In this document: positions 19,457-27,665 of the stretch, in pieces
How the letters are laid out: each line of letters starts with the position of its first letter
Position numbering within the stretch: the first letter of the stretch is position 1
Source of the DNA: Bacteroidales bacterium
GTDB lineage: Bacteria; Bacteroidota; Bacteroidia; Bacteroidales; UBA932
Length of the DNA: 49,249 bases
Direction: 5' to 3'
NCBI GenBank assembly: GCA_017446775.1
Contig: JAFSQE010000004.1
Location: 1-49,249 of the forward strand
Position numbers and translations under genes: made by a program
The notes under the pieces: model-generated
The model's database searches: none
Told to the model about the DNA's origin: nothing
Seen by the model: only the letters and a program-made list of their open reading frames with translations

Positions 19457-21439
19457 ATGAAACAGTTTAAACTTTTGGCACTTCTTTCGCTCGTATTGCT
19501 GGCAATCTCCTGCGAGAAGAAAGAGGATCCCTTCCTGACACTGAACTCCGATGAGGCAGTTACGGTGTCCGTAGAGGGGGATGCGGTGAGCATCAAAATC
19601 AACACAAATGTTGCATGGACAGCCAAGTCCTCGCAGACATGGCTCTCTATCACTCCCAACAGCGGCGAGGGTGTAAAAGGCGGTACGGATTTCACAATCA
19701 AGGCTTCGGTACTGAAAAACGATGATACCGATACCCGTACAGCAACTGTCACCATTACCGCCGGCTCTCTTACAAAGACAGTTACCATAACCCAGGGCCA
19801 GAAAGATGCCCTTGAAGTTGATGTAACCGAATACGAGGTTCCCCAGGAAGGTGGTATTGTAGAAGTAGAGGTCAATTCCAACGTAGAGTACACGGTGTCA
19901 ATTCCCGAGGCTATAGACTGGGTATCACTGGCTTCTGGCAGGGGAATGGCTAAATCCACGGTGAACCTGGCAGTCGATCCGAACTATGAAGAGGCAACGG
20001 AAGAGGCTCCCAACAGGGTTGCCAACATCACTATCACAAGCGGTGCACTCTCCAAGACCATCAAGATTATCCAGGCACCATTCGAGCCCTACTTCGAACT
20101 TCAGGGAGAGTGGGCAGGCATCCAGTGGAGCGCTTACGGCGAACCTACGATAATCCCCCGCGAGGGTATTTCAATTACTATCCCCGTCGCGACAAATCTC
20201 GACTGGAGACCGTACTTCTCTTACTGGAGCGATGAGGCCGGCGGAAGCGTACAGACCGACGACCTTGGCTGGGTGCACCTGAGCTTCGATAAGGAAAAGG
20301 CAGAAATATACCTGGTATTTGACGAGAACACCACCAACTTCTCCCGTGAACACTACTTCTACATCGAGTGCTACAACCACGATGGCAGCAAAAATGGTGC
20401 ATACGGCGGAACCGGCCACTATGTACAGGAAGGAGTAAAAGTAGAAGGCGCTGCCTATGAGGTGGTTTGGAACAAGAAACTCAGTGAGGTAGGTATTCCC
20501 GCAGCATATAACCGTATCGCCTACAAGACTGCCGGCGGTCCCGCCCTTGTCATCTCCGACGGTGAGAAAGTACACGCGATGGGACCTAACAACGGTGCAT
20601 ACTACAAGGCAATTACCTGGAGCACCGTTACGCCCGCTTCAATCTGCAGCGACGATGCCGGCAATGTGATTGTTGCCGACCACACAGCAATGGAATCGGG
20701 GACCACATACTCTGTATATTATACATCTGACATCAATGCAGATCCAGTCAAGCTCTTCGACCAGACTTCTGACTTTGCCGGAACTATCGGCGCGTGGAGA
20801 GTCCGTGGCGATATCTCTACGGCGGCCATGATTACTGCAGTTGTCGGTGGCGACCCTGCATACTGGGCAGGCTGGGAGATAAAGGACAAAGTTGTGTCTC
20901 TGGACAACACCTATGTACAGGGCACAGGCGGTCAGAACCGCGGCCCCGCAACCGGTACTGTATGGAGCCCTCTCAACGGCGCTTGCATGGCATTGGGTAC
21001 CACTGCAGCATCCGGCATTTACTTCCGCGGCTACGACGGGACAAGAGCCGTCCAGCTGCTTGCCGATGCAACATGCCCCAACTGGGTAACTCCCTATGTA
21101 TGGACTCCCGTGATTACCCTTGGCGATGGCGGTAACGAAAGCCAGAACAGTATGTCTATTGTCGACTATAACGGCAAAAGGATCCTGGCGATGACACAGG
21201 GTTATCACTTCGCTTACTCAGGTAATGGTAATATCTTCGTCCTGGATGTTACAGACGCTGCAAATCCCGTTATGCTTCTTGATATCAAGCCCGGTGACTG
21301 GATTATTACTGAAGAGAATGATTTCTCGGGCCAGACAGGTTCAGACGTGCTGCTGCGTCCCGGCGACGGTGTCCTCGAGCTCTATGCTATAAACTCCGGA
21401 CGTCCGACTCTTGCACGCTTCAATCTGATTATTCCTTAG
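19457..21439 (+). CDS. BACON-domain surface lipoprotein with propeller-like C-terminus
   Basis: 660 aa. Lipobox AISC gives Cys19, followed by EKKED, a strong acidic surface-export context. Two consecutive BACON domains follow at roughly residues 27-115 and 118-205, each with the pattern of NTNVAWTAKSSQTWLSI and an ending like TVTITQGQ. The remaining 440 residues form repeated beta units, for example SICSDDAGNVIVADHT and NGNIFVLDVTDAANP, suggesting a propeller. BACON domains occur in Bacteroidota surface carbohydrate proteins, so a glycan-binding or scaffold role is likely. No catalytic motif was recognised. It sits between the two GHL10 genes and is followed by a terminator-like hairpin. Confidence 0.75.
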   Translation: MKQFKLLALLSLVLLAISCEKKEDPFLTLNSDEAVTVSVEGDAVSIKINTNVAWTAKSSQTWLSITPNSGEGVKGGTDFTIKASVLKNDDTDTRTATVTITAGSLTKTVTITQGQKDALEVDVTEYEVPQEGGIVEVEVNSNVEYTVSIPEAIDWVSLASGRGMAKSTVNLAVDPNYEEATEEAPNRVANITITSGALSKTIKIIQAPFEPYFELQGEWAGIQWSAYGEPTIIPREGISITIPVATNLDWRPYFSYWSDEAGGSVQTDDLGWVHLSFDKEKAEIYLVFDENTTNFSREHYFYIECYNHDGSKNGAYGGTGHYVQEGVKVEGAAYEVVWNKKLSEVGIPAAYNRIAYKTAGGPALVISDGEKVHAMGPNNGAYYKAITWSTVTPASICSDDAGNVIVADHTAMESGTTYSVYYTSDINADPVKLFDQTSDFAGTIGAWRVRGDISTAAMITAVVGGDPAYWAGWEIKDKVVSLDNTYVQGTGGQNRGPATGTVWSPLNGACMALGTTAASGIYFRGYDGTRAVQLLADATCPNWVTPYVWTPVITLGDGGNESQNSMSIVDYNGKRILAMTQGYHFAYSGNGNIFVLDVTDAANPVMLLDIKPGDWIITEENDFSGQTGSDVLLRPGDGVLELYAINSGRPTLARFNLIIP

Positions 21440-21459
21440 TATCATTGATTATCGAATCT

Positions 21460-21505
21460 GCGGGGGCGCTGCGCTCTTCACCGGGCTCATGCACCCCCGC
21501 TTTTT
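21460..21505 (+). terminator. Possible Rho-independent terminator between BACON gene and GHL10 copy B
   Basis: Stem GCGGGGG (21460-21466) pairs with CCCCCGC (21494-21500), followed by TTTTT. The 27-base loop is long. It could reduce read-through into the downstream part of the locus, making GHL10-B, the acetyltransferase, the oxidoreductase and the transporter less expressed. I see no strong promoter after it. Confidence 0.5.
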
Positions 21506-21515
21506 ATAAACAATC

Positions 21516-22802
21516 ATGAAATTACGCAACTTGTTGCTGGCGGCGACGCTGTTGCTTATGACCGCCTGCTCGCCCAAACCCCAGCAAAAGATCCGAATGG
21601 TCTGGATAGAGGTCGGCGCCAATTTTGAGCGGTATGCATCCAGCCTGGACAATATCGCTGCCGACTGCCGTCGCCTTGCCGATGGGGGCTACACCCACAT
21701 AGTGGTTGAGGTGCGTCCCACCAGCGGGGACGTGCTCTTTTGCAGTGACGTTGCCCCACAGCTGCGAGAGGTGGCGCTCTGGCGAAGTGGCGGACTGCAG
21801 TTTGTCCCGCGCGAGGCCGATTTTGACTATTTGCAGGCTTTCATAGATGCCGGCCACGCCGCCGGGCTGAAAGTACTGGCGGGGGTGAATGTCATGGTGG
21901 GCGGTTTCCGGTGCGATGCCGGCTGTAGAGGTATGCTTTACGACCATCCCGGGTTGCGCGACTGGGCGGCGGTCGATTTGACTTTTGGCGGGCTGCAGAA
22001 CCATCTAGACGATTCCACAACCGTCGGCGGCCGATTCTTGGATCCGGCCAATGGCCAGGTGCAGGAATTTCTGCTGGATATGCTTGCCGATGTCGCTGCC
22101 TATGAAGAACTGGACGGCGTGGTTCTGGACCGCTGTCGTTACGACGACTATGCGATGGATGCGGGATATACAGAGGCCGCGCACAAGGCTTTCTGCGATT
22201 ATCTTGGCCGTGCACCTGAGCGATGGCCGGTTTTTGAAGAGCCGGGGCATATCTTTCTGGACAGAGAGCCGGATGAACTTGAGGTGAAATGGCTCACTTT
22301 CCGCTGCAAGACAATCCATGACTTTGTGGCAAGAGCGGTAGACCGGATACACGCCGTCCGCCCCGATCTCAAGGTGGGCGTATATGTCGGCGCCTGGTTC
22401 AGCGAATATTACAGAAGCGGTGTCAACTGGACAAGCCCGAAGTACCCTTTGGCTTTGGAAGAGGAGACATTCAGGTGGGCTACCCCCGAATACCAGGCAA
22501 CCGGATTTGCCGATCTGGTGGACTTTATGCTGCTTGGAGCCTATTGTCCTGCGGATAATATCCACGGCGACGTGGAAAAAACGATGGAGGGCTTTGCGAA
22601 GCTTGGGGCTAAACGTCTCTGCGGCGAGGTACCCTTTGTGGCGGGCCCAGACATCGGCAACCAGCCAGGCTTCCAGAATGGCGGACGTGCCGATATCCTG
22701 CCCGAGATAGCCCGGACGATGGACGGGATCTGCGACGGATGTTTTATTTTCGATATGTGTTACATCCGCGCTTTTGATTATTGGGACGCACTCAGGAATT
22801 GA
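21516..22802 (+). CDS. GHL10-like family 10 glycosyl-hydrolase-like lipoprotein, copy B
   Basis: 428 aa. Lipobox MTAC gives Cys18, followed by SPKPQQK with no acidic cluster, so it is predicted to stay in the periplasm, unlike copy A. It matches copy A along its whole length: VRPTSGDVLF, FLDPANGQVQEFLLDML, DGVVLDRCRYDD (Asp205 equivalent to Asp233 of copy A) and GAWFSEYYRSGVNWTSP. The two are clearly an ancient local duplication rather than a recent copy, since many positions differ. The function is inferred to be hydrolysis of a glycan, or another reaction on the same barrel. It stops two bases before the acetyltransferase start. Confidence 0.75.
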   Translation: MKLRNLLLAATLLLMTACSPKPQQKIRMVWIEVGANFERYASSLDNIAADCRRLADGGYTHIVVEVRPTSGDVLFCSDVAPQLREVALWRSGGLQFVPREADFDYLQAFIDAGHAAGLKVLAGVNVMVGGFRCDAGCRGMLYDHPGLRDWAAVDLTFGGLQNHLDDSTTVGGRFLDPANGQVQEFLLDMLADVAAYEELDGVVLDRCRYDDYAMDAGYTEAAHKAFCDYLGRAPERWPVFEEPGHIFLDREPDELEVKWLTFRCKTIHDFVARAVDRIHAVRPDLKVGVYVGAWFSEYYRSGVNWTSPKYPLALEEETFRWATPEYQATGFADLVDFMLLGAYCPADNIHGDVEKTMEGFAKLGAKRLCGEVPFVAGPDIGNQPGFQNGGRADILPEIARTMDGICDGCFIFDMCYIRAFDYWDALRN

Positions 22803-22804
22803 TT

Positions 22805-23956
22805 ATGGATAAAAGGAATCTGGCCATAGACATATTCAGGGGGCTGACAGTGGCTCTGATGGTTTGCGTCAACGATTTTTGGGCGGTGCATAATGTCCCG
22901 CACTTTCTGGAGCATTTTGCCGTAATGGAAGACGGTATGGGACTGTCCGACATCATCTATCCGATGTTCCTGTTTGCAATGGGAATGTCGGTACCATTGG
23001 CTCTGGAGCGTCGCTTTCAGAAGGGATACACCTTGGAAACGACTCTGCGTCATATCCTGGGCCGTACCCTTGCCTTGCTGCTGATGGGCTCTTTCATAGT
23101 CAATTCCGAGTCGGGAATAGCTTGGAACAAAGGGATTTTCTGGCTCATGATGGTAGTCGGTTTCTTTCTGGTGTGGAATAATTACAGAGAAGGTTTCAAG
23201 TTTAAAAAGCCATTGCGATGGCTCGGCATCGTGATTCTGGCCGGATTGGCGATAACGTTCAGAAGTCCCGACGGCGGCCTTTTCAGATCCAGTTGGTGGG
23301 GTATTCTGGGCCAGATCGGCTGGATGTATCTCTTCTGCGCACTGGCTTATATCCTGTGCCGCAGACGATGGTGGATACTGATTGTCCTTTGGGTTGTATT
23401 CTGCCTGGTGAACATTTCCGTGGCCCCGATGCGCGACGGTTCAGAGCTTCTTGGCGGCAACTATGTCGCAGACTTCTCGGATGCTCTGCATCTTGGCAAC
23501 GGCCATAGCATAATAATGGCCCTTGGAGGTGTGATATGCGTGCTGGCAGATCAGAAACTCAAGAAGCACCGGCTGGTCACAGGGCTTGTCGCATCGGTTG
23601 CGCTTGCGCTTCTGGCAGCCCTGACCCACAAATGGTGGATTGTTTCCAAAGGGCTGGGTACGCTGCCATGGTGTCTGTATGTATCTGCCATATCGGTGGC
23701 ACTTTATTCGCTGCTCCGTAGTTTGGAACTTAAAGGGCTTACCGCCTGGGCCAGACCTGTCGATCCCGCAGGAAAGGCCACCCTCACGGTGTATATGCTA
23801 CCTTACTTCTTCTATAGTTTTTGGATATTCCTCGCGCCCACGGTTCCGGCTTGGATGTCGGGATGGGCCGGGGTTGCAAAGTGTGCACTGTTCTCCGCTC
23901 TCTGCATAGTCTCCGCATGGGGGCTTGGCAAGATGGGTGTCAAACTCAAGATATAA
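22805..23956 (+). CDS. HGSNAT-like transmembrane N-acetyltransferase (DUF5009/DUF1624 group)
   Basis: 383 aa from the ATG at 22805 (MDKRNLAIDIFRGLTVALM). About ten hydrophobic segments are visible. The N-terminal DIFRGLTVALM and the block EDGMGLSDIIYPMFLF fit the heparan-alpha-glucosaminide N-acetyltransferase family, which moves acetyl groups from cytoplasmic acetyl-CoA across the membrane to glucosamine outside. The histidines in HFLEHFAVMEDG are candidates for the acetyl-carrying residue; which one is equivalent to the human catalytic His needs an alignment. In this locus it could acetylate glucosamine in the periplasm so that GlcNAc-specific enzymes can act. Acyl donor and acceptor are inferred. 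Confidence 0.7.
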   Translation: MDKRNLAIDIFRGLTVALMVCVNDFWAVHNVPHFLEHFAVMEDGMGLSDIIYPMFLFAMGMSVPLALERRFQKGYTLETTLRHILGRTLALLLMGSFIVNSESGIAWNKGIFWLMMVVGFFLVWNNYREGFKFKKPLRWLGIVILAGLAITFRSPDGGLFRSSWWGILGQIGWMYLFCALAYILCRRRWWILIVLWVVFCLVNISVAPMRDGSELLGGNYVADFSDALHLGNGHSIIMALGGVICVLADQKLKKHRLVTGLVASVALALLAALTHKWWIVSKGLGTLPWCLYVSAISVALYSLLRSLELKGLTAWARPVDPAGKATLTVYMLPYFFYSFWIFLAPTVPAWMSGWAGVAKCALFSALCIVSAWGLGKMGVKLKI

Positions 23957-23969
23957 CGATACAGTAAAT

Positions 23970-25469
23970 ATGAAGAAATATCTTTTGCTTTTCCTGATGC
24001 TGAGCATGGTTTGCTGCGCCCGCCGCTACGACGTGGTGGTTGTGGGTGGAGGCACGGGCGGGAGTGCTGCCGCCATTGAGGCGGCACGATGCGGTGCGTG
24101 CACACTTGTGGTGGAGCAGACCCCCTGGCTTGGCGGGATGCTCACCAGTGCAGGCGTGAGCGCAATAGACGGCAATTACAAGCTCCGCGGTGGCATTTTT
24201 GGTGAGTTCACCGACTCCCTGGCTCTCCGCTACGGCGGTTACGACAATCTTAAATCGGGCTGGGTCAGCAATATCCTCTTCAATCCCAAAGTAGGGGCGA
24301 GGGTGCTTTCAAACATGGCAGACGAGGCCGGAGTAAAGGTCCGCTATGGGACATCGCTGGTCCGGGCAGACAGCATCGATGGTGGCTGGCGTTTAAAACT
24401 ATCCGACGGATCCACACTATTTGCAAAGGTTCTGATAGACGGTACCGAACTTGGTGATGTTTCCAGAATGGTGGGGGCGGCGCAGTTGGATGACAGGCAT
24501 TATGTGCAGGATATGACATACGTGGCGATAGTCAAGTTCTACGACCACGAAGTGCTGATAGATATGCCCGAGGATTATGACATAGAGTATTACCGCAGTT
24601 GTTGTGACAATCCGCTCGCAGAGAATAACGGTGGATTCAACCCGCTTGGCCAACAGCTGTGGAGTGAAGAGATGATGCTTTCCTACGGCCGGTTGCCGGA
24701 TGGGTACGTGATGCTCAACTGGCCTATCTATGCAAATGACTATTACGCAGAATATCTTGATATGACGGTGGCGGAGCGGGATGAATTGTACCGTAAGGCC
24801 AAAAACCGCACGCTGGGTTATATCTATTTCCTTCAGCACGAGCTGGGATACACCACTCTGGGTGTTGCCGACGATGTCTATCCCACAGAAGACCGATTGC
24901 CCTTCTTCCCCTATTTCAGGGAAGCGGCAAGGGTGGCCGGCCGCGATACAATGACAGTGGCTGCAGCAAAGAATCCATACGAATACGACTTGTACACACG
25001 TGCAGTGGCGGTAGGGGACTACCCTGTTGACCACCATCACATCCAGAATCCTCACCGGGAAGAACTCTCACACTTATGGTTTGGCAAGATCCCCTCTTTC
25101 AGCGTGCCGCTGGGGGTGGTCATCCCTATAAGTGTAGATAATCTGCTGGTGGCCGACAAGGCTGTGTCGGTAAGTTGGGAGATGAACGGCGCGGTGCGTC
25201 TGCAACCGGTGATAATGGGCTTGGGACAGGCAGCCGGTGCGCTTGCAGCCATTGCGGCAGGCAGCGGCAGAAAGCCGTCAGAGGTACCCTCAGCCGAGGT
25301 CCAGGCTCTTTTGCTGGATCATGGCTGCTATCTGATGCCCTTCCTGGACCTGAAGCCGGATGAGCCCGGATTCAGGGACCTTCAACAGCAGGGGGTCAGG
25401 GGTGAAGTCCGCGGCAAGGGACGCACCGTAGGATGGGCAAACGAAACATGGGTAAATCTTCCCCGGTAA
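23970..25469 (+). CDS. Exported FAD-dependent oxidoreductase (FAD_oxidored family)
   Basis: 499 aa from the ATG at 23970. A short hydrophobic signal (KKYLLLFLMLSMVCC) with a possible lipobox at SMVC runs straight into RYDVVVVGGGTGGSAA, the dinucleotide-binding Rossmann fold with GxGxxG-type glycines. The downstream block LGGMLTSAGVSAIDG and the late NLLVADKAVSVS and AVRLQPVIMGLGQAAGA match PF12831-type FAD oxidoreductases common in glycan loci. A flavoprotein with a Sec-like rather than a twin-arginine signal would have to take up FAD outside the cytoplasm. The substrate is unknown; oxidation of a sugar hydroxyl is an inference. The stop overlaps the likely start of the transporter (TAATG). 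Confidence 0.75.
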   Translation: MKKYLLLFLMLSMVCCARRYDVVVVGGGTGGSAAAIEAARCGACTLVVEQTPWLGGMLTSAGVSAIDGNYKLRGGIFGEFTDSLALRYGGYDNLKSGWVSNILFNPKVGARVLSNMADEAGVKVRYGTSLVRADSIDGGWRLKLSDGSTLFAKVLIDGTELGDVSRMVGAAQLDDRHYVQDMTYVAIVKFYDHEVLIDMPEDYDIEYYRSCCDNPLAENNGGFNPLGQQLWSEEMMLSYGRLPDGYVMLNWPIYANDYYAEYLDMTVAERDELYRKAKNRTLGYIYFLQHELGYTTLGVADDVYPTEDRLPFFPYFREAARVAGRDTMTVAAAKNPYEYDLYTRAVAVGDYPVDHHHIQNPHREELSHLWFGKIPSFSVPLGVVIPISVDNLLVADKAVSVSWEMNGAVRLQPVIMGLGQAAGALAAIAAGSGRKPSEVPSAEVQALLLDHGCYLMPFLDLKPDEPGFRDLQQQGVRGEVRGKGRTVGWANETWVNLPR

Positions 25470-26869
25470 TGTTAAACGACAATATTATGAAGCAAAAAGT
25501 AAGTGCTTATGTGGTTTTCCTGTCGGTTGTGGCTGCCATTGGCGGAATCCTTTTTGGCTATGACACGGCGGTTATCTCCGGTACCACGGAGATAGTCAAG
25601 ATCCAGTTCGGCCTCTCCACAGGGATGGAGGGCTGGTATGTCGGCTGCGCCCTGATAGGCTCAATCCTTGGCGTGCTGATTGCCGGGATGCTGTCAGATT
25701 TCCTGGGGCGCAAGAAAACGATGCTGACAGCGGCGTTGATGTTTTCTATTTCTGCCATTGGCTGTGCCGTTTGTGCCAACTTCACGCAGCTTGTAATCTA
25801 CCGTATTATCGGCGGGGTAGGCATCGGCATAGTGTCTATAGTGTCGCCCATCTATATCTCTGAGGTATCGCCGGCCCGCGTCAGGGGTACTATGGTAAGT
25901 TTCTACCAGCTGTTTATTACCATCGGTTTTCTGCTGGCATATCTTGTGAATTTCTTCATCTTGAAGGGCGCAGCGCTGGATTCCGGTGATCCGGGACTTG
26001 GCGCAAGGATGTTCAATAACGAGTACTGGCGAGGCATGCTGGGCTGTGAGACTATCCCCGATTTGTTGTTCCTGATAGTGATATTCTTTATCCCTGAGAG
26101 TCCCCGGTGGCTCATCGTCAAAGGTCATGACCCCAGGGCACTGGCCATTTTGAGGCGGATTTACGCCAGCGACAGCGAGGCTCAGGCCGGTCTGGCAGAA
26201 ACCCGGGAGTCCATTGCCGGGGAGGTCAAGACGGAGTGGAAGACAATGCTGGAGCCCGGTATCCGCAAGGCGGTGCTGGTGGGCAGTGCAATTGCCATCC
26301 TGGGGCAGTTCATGGGTGTCAATGCGGTGTTGTATTATGGCCCCAAGATTTTTACCGATGCCGGCTTTTCCGATCCGCTGTTCTCTACCGTGCTGGTTGG
26401 AATAGTGAATATGCTTACCACCGTCATAGCGCTTGCAATCATTGACAAGGTGGGGCGCAAGAATCTTGTCTGGTGGGGCGTCGGCGGTATGATATTCTGC
26501 CTGCTGATGATAGGTCTCTATTTTTTGCCGTTCACCAATCTGCCCAACTGGTTCATGCTTACGTTCTTCCTGCTTTATGTCTTCTGCACGGCCATCTCCA
26601 TCAGCGCCGTGGTGTTTGTGTTGCTGAGCGAGATGTATCCCAACCGTGTCCGCGGCATGGCGATGTCAATAGCGGGCTTTGCCCTCTGGATCGGTACATA
26701 TCTTATCGGCCAGCTCACCCCATGGATGCTGGAGACACTCACCCCCGCAGGCACCTTCTTCCTCTTCGCATTTATGTGCCTGCCGTACCTGTGGATTATG
26801 TACAGGTATGTCCCCGATACTACCGGAAAGACCCTTGAAGAGATAGAAGAGTACTGGAAGAAACGATAA
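25469..26869 (+). CDS. MFS sugar porter (XylE/GalP-like)
   Basis: 466 aa from the ATG at 25469, which overlaps the previous stop; ATG 25487 (MKQKVSAYVV) is equally possible. Twelve hydrophobic segments and the sugar-porter signatures are present: GYDTAVISG in TM1, DFLGRKKTML between TM2 and TM3, PESPRWL before the central loop, GQFMGVNAVLYYGP in TM7, DKVGRKN, and PDTTGKTLEEIEEYW at the C-terminus. Most sugar porters have QQ at the start of the TM7 motif, here GQ. It would import a released monosaccharide by proton symport through the inner membrane, feeding the cytoplasmic epimerase. It is the last gene of the locus. Confidence 0.9.
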   Translation: MLNDNIMKQKVSAYVVFLSVVAAIGGILFGYDTAVISGTTEIVKIQFGLSTGMEGWYVGCALIGSILGVLIAGMLSDFLGRKKTMLTAALMFSISAIGCAVCANFTQLVIYRIIGGVGIGIVSIVSPIYISEVSPARVRGTMVSFYQLFITIGFLLAYLVNFFILKGAALDSGDPGLGARMFNNEYWRGMLGCETIPDLLFLIVIFFIPESPRWLIVKGHDPRALAILRRIYASDSEAQAGLAETRESIAGEVKTEWKTMLEPGIRKAVLVGSAIAILGQFMGVNAVLYYGPKIFTDAGFSDPLFSTVLVGIVNMLTTVIALAIIDKVGRKNLVWWGVGGMIFCLLMIGLYFLPFTNLPNWFMLTFFLLYVFCTAISISAVVFVLLSEMYPNRVRGMAMSIAGFALWIGTYLIGQLTPWMLETLTPAGTFFLFAFMCLPYLWIMYRYVPDTTGKTLEEIEEYWKKR

Positions 26870-26877
26870 TGTAACTC

Positions 26878-26985
26878 GCAGCGCCCCAGTATAATATGCG
26901 CCATCAGGCGCTAGCGTAGCGCGTGCGGGTACGCAAGAGGAATAGCCAGCGCGAAGCGGCGGGGTTTGGGGCAGCGCCCCAGTAT
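26878..26985. repeat. GC-rich hairpin block flanked by 15-bp direct repeats
   Basis: The convergent gap after the transporter holds GCAGCGCCCCAGTAT twice, at 26878-26892 and 26971-26985, 93 bases apart. Between them are stems GCGCC/GGCGC (26898-26911), GCGCTA/TAGCGC (26908-26922) and GGGGC/GCCCC (26968-26980). Read on the minus strand the unit begins with a GGGGCGCTGCCCC hairpin followed by AAACCCCGC, which resembles the block at 49122-49162. It may act as a two-way terminator and looks like a dispersed REP-like element. The second repeat reaches the stop codon of the neighbouring gene. Confidence 0.6.
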
Positions 26986-27653
26986 TATAGCCGCCATCCG
27001 AACCGGAAGGCGATGGTCGGCAGCAGCCAGTCGTAGGTTTTGGTGGTGGCGGTAGCGTTGTATCCGTCGCTGTCGGGCTCGGCAAGCATGGTTACATCCG
27101 TGCGGTTGAAGATGCAGCGCTGGAAGGTCGGCCCCACTGCGAAGTACAGCGAACGGCTCTTTTCCACTCCCTTGAGGCGAAGTGTGTAGCCGAAAGAGGG
27201 TTCAACATACATCCCGTGTTTCTGTGCGGTCTTGTCAAAAAGGAACTGGTCCCAGTCAAAGCGGAACACCGCAAACTCGTAGCCCACATCTACCCGGACA
27301 AATGGCTGCCACTTTTTCCCCGGAGTAAGGTAGTATTGCAGGGAGCCATATACCGGCACAAAGAAGTTGGTGCGCTCGCGCGTCCACCTGTAATCGTTGG
27401 GACCGTCCAGGTTGTTTACCCGCTTGAAATCGGTCAGGTATGCCGTTGCCACCATACCGCTGCCGACGCCTGCATAGAAGCCGTTACCCCAGTTGAAGCG
27501 GTAACCGTTAAGGATGTTTATCCCGGCGTAGTTGTTGCTGCAGCGGATGGGTCCGACAGAACCCATACCCTCTATCGAGAGTTCATAGCCCTGGGCAAAA
27601 GCGCCCAGCGACAAGCCCAGCATGCAGGCGATGGTCAGCAGTAGTTTTTTCAT
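26985..27653 (-). CDS. Outer-membrane beta-barrel protein
   Basis: 222 aa. Signal peptide MKKLLLTIACMLGLSLG with cleavage near AFAQ. The mature chain is made of alternating polar and hydrophobic stretches with many aromatic residues (RFNWGNGFYAGVGSGM, FFVPVYGSLQYYLTPGKKW) and ends in FRFGWRL, typical of small outer-membrane porin-like barrels in Bacteroidota. The specific role is unknown. It follows mscL by 12 bases on the same strand, so both may be co-transcribed. Its stop codon lies within the second copy of the 15-bp direct repeat, so that element has shaped or at least touches its 3' end. Confidence 0.7.
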   Translation of the reverse strand: MKKLLLTIACMLGLSLGAFAQGYELSIEGMGSVGPIRCSNNYAGINILNGYRFNWGNGFYAGVGSGMVATAYLTDFKRVNNLDGPNDYRWTRERTNFFVPVYGSLQYYLTPGKKWQPFVRVDVGYEFAVFRFDWDQFLFDKTAQKHGMYVEPSFGYTLRLKGVEKSRSLYFAVGPTFQRCIFNRTDVTMLAEPDSDGYNATATTKTYDWLLPTIAFRFGWRL

Positions 27654-27665
27654 CGTGATAGAAGA

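Noticed and set aside
22805-23956. Calling this gene an O-antigen acyltransferase of the OafA type
   Set aside because: The DIFRGLTVALM start and the EDGMxxxDxxYPxFLF block fit the HGSNAT/DUF5009 group better than acyltransferase family 3.
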